This document shows, one piece after another, positions 7,617-13,357 of a stretch of DNA of 13,956 bases (within the stretch, counting starts at the first letter, position 1; the number at the start of each line of letters is the position of its first letter). Both the position numbers and the translations under genes were made by a program. The notes under the pieces are model-generated. The model saw nothing but the letters and a program-made list of their open reading frames with translations. It was not told the origin of the DNA and did no database searches. The stretch lies in NCBI GenBank assembly GCA_023451265.1, contig JAEYAG010000258.1, positions 1-13,956 on the forward strand, read 5' to 3'. Origin of the DNA: Actinomycetes bacterium. GTDB lineage: Bacteria > Actinomycetota > Actinomycetes > Actinomycetales > Microbacteriaceae.

Positions 7617-8630
7617 GTGAGCATCGACACGCCGCGCGCGGTCGCCACGATCGAAGAGGTCGCCGCGGCCGCCGGGGTCTCGCGTTCGACGGTGTCTCGG
7701 GTCGTGAACGGATCGACGGCGGTGAGCCCGGCCGCCCTCGAGGCCGTGCAGCGCGCGATCTCCGAGCTCAACTACGTGCCCAACCGCGCCGCCCGCTCGC
7801 TCGCCAGCCGCGCCACGATGGCGATCGCGCTCGTCGTGCCCGAGGACACGACGCGATTCTTCGGCGACCCGTTCTTCGCGTCGATCGTGTCGGGGATCAA
7901 CGCGCGCCTCAGCCGCTCGGACTACGTGCTGAACCTCATCATCGCCAGCGACGATCCCCGCGACAAGACGACGGCGTACGTGCGCAGCGGCGCCGTCGAC
8001 GGGGCCATCGTGGTCTCCCACCACACCAGCGACACGTTCATCGACCGCATCGCCGCCGCGGTCCCCGTCGTGTACGGCGGTCGCCCGGTGCGCGATCGGG
8101 AGAGCGCGTACTACGTCGACGTCGACAACGCCGCTGGCGCCCGCGATGCGACGGCGTACCTGGTGGGCAAGGGCTTCCGCCGCATCGGCACCATCACGGG
8201 GCCGCTGACGATGCCCGCCGGCGTCGACCGCCTGAGCGGGTTCCGCGAGGCGCTCGCCGCCGCGGGGCTCGAGCCGGTCGCCGTCGAGGACGGCAACTTC
8301 ACGGCGGATGGCGGAGCCGCCGCGATGCGCCGGATGATCGACGCCGGCGCCGAGCCTGACGCACTGTTCGTCGCGAGCGACCTCATGGCGCGCGGTGCCT
8401 TCGCGACGCTCGGACGCGCCGGCATCCGCGTGCCCGAAGACGTCGCGATCGTCGGCTTCGACGATTCGCCGGTGGCGACGAGCGTCAACCCGCAGCTGAC
8501 CACAATGCGTCAGCCGTCCCACGAGCAGGGCGAGGCGATGGCCGACATCCTGCTGTCGCTGTTGGCCGGCGGACAGCCGCCGCACGTGACCATTCTGCAG
8601 ACCGAGCTGGTCGTCCGCGCCTCGGCGTGA
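7617..8630 (+). CDS. cebR: LacI-family repressor CebR, 337 aa
   Basis: A DNA-binding repressor for the ceb/bgl operon. The N-terminal LacI helix-turn-helix is at 11-32 (TIEEVAAAAGVSRSTVSRVV, then NG). The hinge LNYVPNRAARSLASR follows, and then a periplasmic-binding-protein-like sensor domain with the family features GVDRLSGFREAL, ALFVASDLMARGAFATL and DVAIVGFDDSPVATSVNPQLTTMRQP. The GTG at 7617 lies 7 nt after the bglC stop, with AGG/GAGG inside the end of bglC as ribosome site. The frame extends far upstream through bglC, but residues before this GTG are not LacI-like. It is the last gene of the operon, whereas Streptomyces cebR is divergent from cebE. No operator lies before it, so autoregulation would come through the cebE promoter. 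The inducer, probably cellobiose, is inferred. Confidence 0.9.
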   Translation: MSIDTPRAVATIEEVAAAAGVSRSTVSRVVNGSTAVSPAALEAVQRAISELNYVPNRAARSLASRATMAIALVVPEDTTRFFGDPFFASIVSGINARLSRSDYVLNLIIASDDPRDKTTAYVRSGAVDGAIVVSHHTSDTFIDRIAAAVPVVYGGRPVRDRESAYYVDVDNAAGARDATAYLVGKGFRRIGTITGPLTMPAGVDRLSGFREALAAAGLEPVAVEDGNFTADGGAAAMRRMIDAGAEPDALFVASDLMARGAFATLGRAGIRVPEDVAIVGFDDSPVATSVNPQLTTMRQPSHEQGEAMADILLSLLAGGQPPHVTILQTELVVRASA

Positions 8631-8696
8631 GGCCGCGGCATGCGGCAGGCATGACCGCCACGGTGGACGCGGTGCCGCGCGACCGAGCGGTGGCCG

Positions 8697-9575
8697 TCAG
8701 GCGACGGACGCGTGCAGCAGGTTGTTCCACGGGTCGGTGAACGCGACTGTGCGGCCGTCGTCGCGCACTGCGATGCCGTGGTGACGCAGGCGCTCGCTCA
8801 GGGCGCCGAGACCGTCGGCATCCGGCAGCGCGAGGTCGACGCGGCCGAGGCCGAGCGCCGGCATCCGCGGACCCGCGCCGCGGGAGTTCCACACGTTCAT
8901 GGCCATGTGGTGGTGGTAGCCGCCGGCGCTGACGAACAGGGCCTGAGAGCCGAGCGCCGCGGTCGCGTCGAACCCGAGCGCGTCGACGTAGAACGCGCGG
9001 GCCGTCGCGACGTCGCCGACCGAGAGGTGCACATGGCCGATGGCCGCGGCATCCATCGCCGTCGCACCGTTCGCGGCGGCCTCGGTGAGGTGCTCGGTGA
9101 GGAACGCGTTCGGGTCGAGGTACAGCGTGGCCATCTCGACCTGGCCGTGGGTCCAGGACCACTCGGTGCGGTGGCGGTCCCAGTACAGTTCGATGCCGTT
9201 GCCCTCGGGGTCGGTGAGGTAGAACGCCTGGCTGACGAGGTGGTCGGCGCTTCCGGTGAAGGTGCGCGGCGCGCGCTGGGCGACGGAGTACAGCGCCGCC
9301 GCGAGGGCGGCCTGCGTCTCGAAGAGGATCGCGGTGTGGAACAGGCCCGCGGAGCCGGCGGGCGCGTGCCGCAGGGCGGGCTCGTGGCGGAGGACGACGA
9401 GCGGGCGCCCGGCGCGACCGAGGGTGACGGTGTCGCCCGCGGCATCCTGCACCTGGAGCGTCACGACGTCGCGGTAGAAGGCGGTCTGCGCATCGAGGTC
9501 GCCGACGAGGAGGGTGACGGCATCCATCCGCGTGGCGGCGTCGAGCCGAGCGGATGCCGGGGCGAGATCAGTCAT
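8697..9575 (-). CDS. two-module VOC/glyoxalase family protein, CatE-like putative ring-cleaving dioxygenase, 292 aa
   Basis: Two vicinal-oxygen-chelate modules in tandem (about 17-135 and 178-290), resembling Bacillus CatE-type catechol-2,3-dioxygenase. Module 1 has GLFHTAILF (His80) and YLTDPEGNGIELYWDR (Glu129), but its usual first His is not visible (MDAVTLLV at 17-24). Module 2 has IGHVHLSVGD (His181/183) and GGYHHHMAMNVW (His221-223), whereas the last ligand, usually Glu, is not evident in DPWNNLLHAS. A metal site in module 2 is likely but its chemistry is uncertain. The ATG at 9575 has no Shine-Dalgarno; a palindrome ends 1 nt before it, so the message may be leaderless. Met17 is an alternative start. 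The gene is convergent with cebR. Confidence 0.82.
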   Translation of the reverse strand: MTDLAPASARLDAATRMDAVTLLVGDLDAQTAFYRDVVTLQVQDAAGDTVTLGRAGRPLVVLRHEPALRHAPAGSAGLFHTAILFETQAALAAALYSVAQRAPRTFTGSADHLVSQAFYLTDPEGNGIELYWDRHRTEWSWTHGQVEMATLYLDPNAFLTEHLTEAAANGATAMDAAAIGHVHLSVGDVATARAFYVDALGFDATAALGSQALFVSAGGYHHHMAMNVWNSRGAGPRMPALGLGRVDLALPDADGLGALSERLRHHGIAVRDDGRTVAFTDPWNNLLHASVA

Positions 9576-9576
9576 G

Positions 9577-9586
9577 TGTAGCTACA
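9577..9586. promoter_or_regulatory. palindrome touching the VOC gene start, possible MarR-type operator
   Basis: TGTAGCTACA is a perfect 10-bp palindrome. On the minus strand it lies in TTAGTTGTAGCTACAC directly before the ATG. TTGTAGCTACAA-like sites are typical of MarR-family regulators that control catechol/quinone-stress dioxygenases, but no MarR gene is in the window, so the regulator is unknown. Confidence 0.4.
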
Positions 9587-9601
9587 ACTAATCTTCGCCC
9601 C

Positions 9602-9617
9602 GGCGCATTCCCGCGCC
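9602..9617 (-). terminator. weak GC stem-loop after uraA
   Basis: GGCGC (9602-9606) and GCGCC (9613-9617) pair over a 6-nt loop, 7 nt beyond the uraA stop. Flanking CCGG bases could extend the stem with a bulge. There is no T-run. It is a plausible but unproven terminator. Confidence 0.3.
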
Positions 9618-9623
9618 CCGGCG

Positions 9624-10964
9624 TTACTGCGGGTCGCCGCCGAGCTGGCCGATCGGGACGATGGGGCCGCCATCGTCGGTGCCGGTGTTGCGCCAGCGGG
9701 CGATCGCGTTGCCGCCGTGGTAGATCACGAGGGCCGCGACGGTGCCGAGCACGATCGCCGAGAACGTCAACGTGCCGAGGTTCATCGTGAAGCCCGCGAT
9801 CGCGATGACGAAGGCAACCGCGGCGGTGTACTGGTTGACCGGGCGCGAGAAGTCGACCTGGTTGTCGACCCAGATCTTGATGCCGATGACGCCGATGAGG
9901 CCGTACAGCGCGGTCGTCGCGCCGCCGATGACGCCCGCGGGGATCGTGTTGATGACCGCGCCGAACGCGGGCGAGAACGACAGCAGGATCGCGAAGGCAC
10001 CCGCGACCCAGTACGCCGCCGTCGAATAGACGCGCGTCGCCGCCATGACGCCGATGTTCTCGCCGTAGGTCGTCGTCGCCGAGCCGCCGAACAGGCCCGC
10101 GAGCGTGCTCGCGACGCCGTCGGCGGTGAGCGCGCGGCCGGTGTGCCGGTTGATCGTGGGGTCACCGGTCATGGTCGCGACGCCCCGCACGTGGCCGACG
10201 TTCTCGGCGATGAGGACGAGGACGACCGGCAGGAAGATCGGCAGCAGGCTCCACGAGACCGGGTCGCCGAACGCGGGGAGGTGGAACTCGGGCAGGCCCA
10301 CCCAGGCCGCCTGCGACACCGCGTCGAACGACACCTGACCGGTGATCGCCGCGAAGACGTAGCCGACGACGACGCCGAGGAAGATCGAGATGCGTCCGAG
10401 GAACCCTCGGAACAGCACGCTGAACAGGATGATCGCGGCGAGGGTGACGGTCGCGACGCCCGGCTGCACGGTGAAGTTGTTCCAGGCCGCGGGCGCGAGG
10501 TTGAGGCCGATCAGGGCGACGATGGCGCCCGAGACGACCGGCGGCATGAGCTTCTCGATCCAGCGCGTGCCGATCTTCTGCACGAGCAGGCCCACGAGCG
10601 CGAGGATCACACCCGTGACGGCGACGCTGACCATCGCCTGCGTGATCTGCTGCGTCGTCTCGAGGGTCTTGCCGCCGTTGTACGCCTGGATCGGGGCGAT
10701 GAACGCGAACGAGGAGCCGAGGTAGCTGGGCAGCTTGTTGCGCGTGAACAGCAGGAACAGGATCGTGCCGACGCCGGAGAAGAAGAGGGTCGTCGTCACG
10801 GGGAAGCCGGTGAGGATCGGCACGAGGAACGTCGCGCCGAACATGGCGACGACGTGCTGCGCGCCGATCGCGATCGTTGCCGGCCAGCCGAGCCGCTCGG
10901 TGGGCGTGACGACGGCGCCGGGCTCGACGGTGCGGCCGTCGCCGTGCAGGGTCCAGATGGGCAT
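9624..10964 (-). CDS. uraA: uracil permease, NCS2/NAT family, 446 aa
   Basis: A proton-coupled nucleobase importer of the cytoplasmic membrane. The N-terminal WTLHGDGRTVEPGAVVTPTER is typical of actinobacterial uracil permeases. There are about 14 short hydrophobic segments. The residues that hold uracil in E. coli UraA are present: Glu254 and His258 in AENVGH, and Glu302 in the NAT signature TTTYGENIGVMAATRVYS. Uracil, rather than xanthine or urate, is therefore the best substrate call. The start chosen is the ATG at 10964 with GAGGAG 7 nt upstream on the minus strand. A longer in-frame reading to 11156 is rejected because it runs through non-coding tandem repeats. It may be transcribed alone or with the upstream MDR gene. 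Confidence 0.93.
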   Translation of the reverse strand: MPIWTLHGDGRTVEPGAVVTPTERLGWPATIAIGAQHVVAMFGATFLVPILTGFPVTTTLFFSGVGTILFLLFTRNKLPSYLGSSFAFIAPIQAYNGGKTLETTQQITQAMVSVAVTGVILALVGLLVQKIGTRWIEKLMPPVVSGAIVALIGLNLAPAAWNNFTVQPGVATVTLAAIILFSVLFRGFLGRISIFLGVVVGYVFAAITGQVSFDAVSQAAWVGLPEFHLPAFGDPVSWSLLPIFLPVVLVLIAENVGHVRGVATMTGDPTINRHTGRALTADGVASTLAGLFGGSATTTYGENIGVMAATRVYSTAAYWVAGAFAILLSFSPAFGAVINTIPAGVIGGATTALYGLIGVIGIKIWVDNQVDFSRPVNQYTAAVAFVIAIAGFTMNLGTLTFSAIVLGTVAALVIYHGGNAIARWRNTGTDDGGPIVPIGQLGGDPQ

Positions 10965-10987
10965 GCGGGTGCTCCTCGACGTTCGGG

Positions 10988-11019
10988 TGGTGGATGCCTG
11001 GGGTGGCGGATGCCTGGGG
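10988..11019. repeat. 16-bp tandem duplication upstream of uraA
   Basis: TGGTGGATGCCTGGGG (10988-11003) is followed directly by TGGCGGATGCCTGGGG (11004-11019), with one mismatch. Each unit contains the GGATGCC heptamer. It lies 24-55 bp upstream of the uraA start, in its leader or promoter. Confidence 0.8.
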
Positions 11020-11066
11020 TCAGCGTATCTGGGAGATGGCTGTGAGGCCGGCATCCCGCGCCCCCG

Positions 11067-11171
11067 GCGTCGAGTGCGCCCGTTTGCGTCGAGTGCGCCC
11101 GTTTGCGTCGAGAGCGCCCGCTGTTGTGCGCAGATAACCGGCCCGGTGGGTGACAACGGGCGCAGTCGGTG
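11067..11171. repeat. extragenic repeat element, copy A (tandem 19-mers plus hairpin core)
   Basis: Two identical 19-bp units GCGTCGAGTGCGCCCGTTT (11067-11085 and 11086-11104) run into a third, diverged one (11105-11123). That third unit begins a 67-bp core (11105-11171). The core is an imperfect inverted repeat, GCGCCCG..TTGT against ACAACGGGCGC, with a palindromic centre ACCGGCCCGGT. The same core recurs at 12213-12279, in the same orientation, with 58 of 67 bases identical. It lies between the MDR gene and uraA and is non-coding. Confidence 0.8.
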
Positions 11172-11186
11172 TGCCGGGAGCGGTGC

Positions 11187-12116
11187 TCAGGCCGCGGTGG
11201 TGACGACGAGTTTGCCGCGGGTGTGGCCCTGCTCGAGCGCCGCGTACGCGGCAGCCGCCTCGTCGAGGGGATAGGTCGCGGCGATCTCGACGCGCAGCGC
11301 ACCTTCGGCGACGAGCTGCGCGAGCTCGGCGAGCTGCGCGGCATCCGGTCGCACCCACACGTAGTGGCCGCCGAACTCGCTGCGGGCGCGTGGATCGGCG
11401 ATCGAGACGACGGTGCCTCCGGATGCCAGGAGGTCCGGTGTCGAGTCGAGCGATGCGCCGCCGGCGTAGTCGACGATCACGTCGAAACCCTCCGGTGCAA
11501 GGGCGCGCGCCGCGTCGACCACACCGTCGCCGTAGGCGATCGGTTCGGCGCCGAGTGAGCGCAGGTACTCGTGATTCGCCGGCGATGCGGTTCCGACGAC
11601 GCGTGCGCCGCGCAGCACCGCGAGCTGCACGCCGAACGATCCCACTCCGCCCGCGGCGCCGTGGATGAGCACGGTCTGGCCCGACCGCACACCGGCGCGC
11701 TCGAGCGACTGCAGGGCTGTGAGCCCCGTCAGCGGCAGCGCGGCGGCCTGTTCGAACGAGACACCCTCGGGCTTGTGTGCGGCGGTGCGCACCGGCACGG
11801 GCATGTACTCGGCGAGCGAGCCGTGCTGCACCACGTCGGCGCGGGCATAGGCCAGCACGGCGTCGCCGACGGCGAACTCCGGGGTGTCGAGCCCTGTCTT
11901 CTCCACGATGCCGGCGACGTCCCAGCCCGGCACCGCCGGCAGCAGGGTGTCGATCGCGCCGCGCAGGTATCCCTCGCGCACCTTGTAGTCGACGGGGTTG
12001 AGGCCCGCGGCCACGACCCGCACGACAAGCGTGTCCGGGCCGTTGTGGGGCATCTCCCGGTCGACGATCTGGAAGCGGTCGTTGCCGCCGAAGTCGGAGT
12101 ACACGAGTGCCTTCAT
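11187..12116 (-). CDS. NAD(P)-dependent MDR oxidoreductase, zinc-free quinone-oxidoreductase-like, 309 aa
   Basis: A medium-chain dehydrogenase/reductase of the quinone oxidoreductase (QOR/enoyl reductase) group, which reduces quinones or activated alkenes with NADPH. The GroES-like N-terminal domain shows VVRVVAAGLNPVDYKVREGY and PAVPGWDVAGIVEKTG. The cofactor loop AAGGVGSFG is at 154-162. The C-terminus ends with the group's HTRGKLVVTT. No zinc-ligand Cys cluster is present. The start ATG at 12116 is taken because MKALVYSDFGG is the conserved family beginning, although no good ribosome site lies close to it. A GTG at 12158 preceded by GGAGG, inside the 8-bp repeats, would add 14 unconserved residues. 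The gene is bracketed by two copies of an extragenic repeat. The substrate is unknown. Confidence 0.88.
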   Translation of the reverse strand: MKALVYSDFGGNDRFQIVDREMPHNGPDTLVVRVVAAGLNPVDYKVREGYLRGAIDTLLPAVPGWDVAGIVEKTGLDTPEFAVGDAVLAYARADVVQHGSLAEYMPVPVRTAAHKPEGVSFEQAAALPLTGLTALQSLERAGVRSGQTVLIHGAAGGVGSFGVQLAVLRGARVVGTASPANHEYLRSLGAEPIAYGDGVVDAARALAPEGFDVIVDYAGGASLDSTPDLLASGGTVVSIADPRARSEFGGHYVWVRPDAAQLAELAQLVAEGALRVEIAATYPLDEAAAAYAALEQGHTRGKLVVTTAA

Positions 12117-12150
12117 ACGAGAGCGAACGACGCCCCCTCGGCATCCACTC

Positions 12151-12182
12151 CCCCTCACCCCCTCACCTCCTCACCCCCTCGC
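12151..12182. repeat. 8-bp tandem array upstream of the MDR oxidoreductase
   Basis: Four 8-bp units in a row: CCCCTCAC, CCCCTCAC, CTCCTCAC, CCCCTCGC. On the minus strand three of the four units read GTGAGGGG or GTGAGGAG, each offering both a GTG and a purine-rich Shine-Dalgarno-like stretch. The array begins 35 bp upstream of the ATG at 12116. Confidence 0.8.
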
Positions 12183-12193
12183 CCTCGCTTCCA

Positions 12194-12280
12194 CCGCCGA
12201 GCGGGCCCCTTCGCGTCGAGCGGGCCCGTTGTTGCACGCAGATAACGGGCCCGGTGGGCGACAACGGGCGCACTCGGCGC
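12194..12280. repeat. extragenic repeat element, copy B (two 19-mers plus hairpin core)
   Basis: Two 19-bp-phase units share CGAGCGGGCCC (12194-12212 and 12213-12231). The 67-bp core (12213-12279) matches copy A at 58/67. Arms 12213-12235 and 12258-12280 pair at 21 of 23 positions counting G-U, over a 22-nt loop containing GGGCCC and the CAGATAAC shared with copy A. It lies between purC and the MDR gene and could also act as a terminator for purC. Confidence 0.8.
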
Positions 12281-12291
12281 CAGCGCCAGCG

Positions 12292-12315
12292 GCGGCGCCG
12301 CGCGCGGCGCGCCGC
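12292..12315 (-). terminator. GC hairpin just after purC
   Basis: GCGGCGC (12292-12298) and GCGCCGC (12309-12315) form a 7-bp stem over a 10-nt loop, 3 nt beyond the purC stop. It has no T-run. It stands next to the repeat-element hairpin, so purC may have two stem-loops at its 3' end. Confidence 0.35.
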
Positions 12316-12318
12316 GGG

Positions 12319-13263
12319 CTACGCGGTGAGCTTGGCGAGGAGCTCGCGGTACTTCGCGGCGGTGCGCTCGACGATCTCCGCGGGAAGCTCGGGCGGGGTG
12401 CCGGTCTGGTCCCACGCCGCGGCGAGCCAGTCGCGGACGATCTGCTTGTCGAAGCTCGCCATCCGCTCGGCCGCAGTTCCGCCCGCGGCCCACGCCTCGG
12501 CATCCCAATACCGGGACGAGTCGCTCGTCAGCACCTCGTCGGCGAGGGTCAGCGTTCCGCCGGCGTCGAGGCCGAACTCGAACTTCGTGTCGGCGAGGAT
12601 GAGCCCGCGGGCCTCGGCGGTCGCCGCCGCGCGGCGGTAGATCGCGAGCGAGGTGTCGCGCAGCTCGGCGGCGCGGTCCGCCCCGACGAGCTCCTCGGCG
12701 CGCGCGAACGAGATGTTCTCGTCGTGCTCGCCCATCGGCGCCTTGTACGCGGGCGTGAAGATCGGCTCGGGCAAGCGGTCGCCGTCGGCGAGCCCGGCCG
12801 GCAGCGGAATGCCGCAGACCGTCCCGGACGCCCGGTACTCCTTCCACCCCGACCCCGTGAGGTAGCCGCGCACGACGCACTCGATCGGGAGCATCTCGAG
12901 CTCGCGCACGACCATGGCGCGGCCCGCGACGGCGGCGGGGATGAGGTCGCGGACGTCGTCGGCGGTGTTCGCCTCGCCGTCGGGGCCGAGGGTCAGCGCG
13001 TGCGAGGGGGCGAGGTGGTTCGGGATCCGCGGCCCGCCGTCGGCGCCGGCGAGCTGGTCGAACCACCACAGGCTCAGCGTCGTCAGCAGTTCGCCCTTGC
13101 CCGGGATGCCGGGGGAGAGCACGTGGTCGAACGCGCTGACCCGGTCGCTGGCGACGACGAGCATCCTGTCGTGGGGAGTGTCGCCCGCCGGGCGGTACAG
13201 GTCCCGGACCTTGCCGGAGTACACGTGGGTCCAGCCGGGCAGGTCGAGGGCAGCATCCGTCAC
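12319..13263 (-). CDS. purC: SAICAR synthase PurC, 314 aa
   Basis: Phosphoribosylaminoimidazole-succinocarboxamide synthase, which joins CAIR and aspartate with ATP to give SAICAR in de novo purine synthesis. Family motifs appear in order: YSGKVRDLY (15-23), ASDRVSAFDHVLSPGIPGKG (38-57), the signature LPIECVVRGYLTGSGWKEY (125-143), LILADTKFEFG (221-231) and DEVLTSDSSRYW (242-253). The length fits the larger actinobacterial form of about 300 residues. The start is the GTG at 13263. No Shine-Dalgarno precedes it, but a GATAAT box lies 6 nt before it, so the transcript is probably leaderless. It is followed by hairpins and the repeat element, and is divergent from the dioxygenase gene. Confidence 0.96.
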   Translation of the reverse strand: MTDAALDLPGWTHVYSGKVRDLYRPAGDTPHDRMLVVASDRVSAFDHVLSPGIPGKGELLTTLSLWWFDQLAGADGGPRIPNHLAPSHALTLGPDGEANTADDVRDLIPAAVAGRAMVVRELEMLPIECVVRGYLTGSGWKEYRASGTVCGIPLPAGLADGDRLPEPIFTPAYKAPMGEHDENISFARAEELVGADRAAELRDTSLAIYRRAAATAEARGLILADTKFEFGLDAGGTLTLADEVLTSDSSRYWDAEAWAAGGTAAERMASFDKQIVRDWLAAAWDQTGTPPELPAEIVERTAAKYRELLAKLTA

Positions 13264-13300
13264 CCGTCCATTATCGCGGTGAGCTCGCGAGCCGTGTCAG
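13263..13300 (-). promoter_or_regulatory. purC promoter, predicted leaderless start
   Basis: On the minus strand GATAAT (13270-13275) ends 6 nt before the GTG, placing it exactly at -12 to -7 if transcription begins at the G of the GTG. CTGACA (13295-13300) would be the -35 box, with a 19-nt spacer that is slightly long. Leaderless mRNAs are common in actinobacteria, and there is no competing ribosome site. Confidence 0.55.
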
Positions 13301-13317
13301 CACGGACTCATAGCCGG

Positions 13318-13338
13318 GACACAGGGCTCACCTGTGTC
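13318..13338. promoter_or_regulatory. 21-bp perfect dyad in the purC/dioxygenase gap
   Basis: GACACAGG (13318-13325), spacer GCTCA, CCTGTGTC (13331-13338) is a perfect 8+5+8 inverted repeat. It is 19 bp upstream of the dioxygenase start and about 18 bp outside the purC -35 box. A dimeric regulator's operator is the likeliest role. In RNA it could fold as a hairpin in the dioxygenase leader. The regulator is unknown. Confidence 0.5.
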
Positions 13339-13357
13339 GGTGTCGCAGGCTGGGCGC

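Noticed and set aside
8631..8696. Terminator between convergent cebR and the VOC gene
   Set aside because: Only a 5-bp stem (8632-8636 with 8642-8646) and a long-range imperfect pairing were found, without a T-run. This is too weak to call.
9717..11045. Long plus-strand open frame opposite uraA, rich in Asp, Glu and Arg
   Set aside because: A typical antisense artefact of a hydrophobic gene in high-GC DNA, without ribosome site or family resemblance.
10965..11156. N-terminal extension of uraA by 64 codons
   Set aside because: It runs through the 16-bp duplication and the 19-bp tandem units, is Arg/Pro/Thr-rich and unlike any permease N-terminus. A good ribosome site precedes the ATG at 10964.
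11067..12280. CRISPR array or IS with terminal repeats around the MDR gene
   Set aside because: The 19-bp units are contiguous without spacers. The two element copies are direct rather than inverted and enclose no transposase, so neither label fits.
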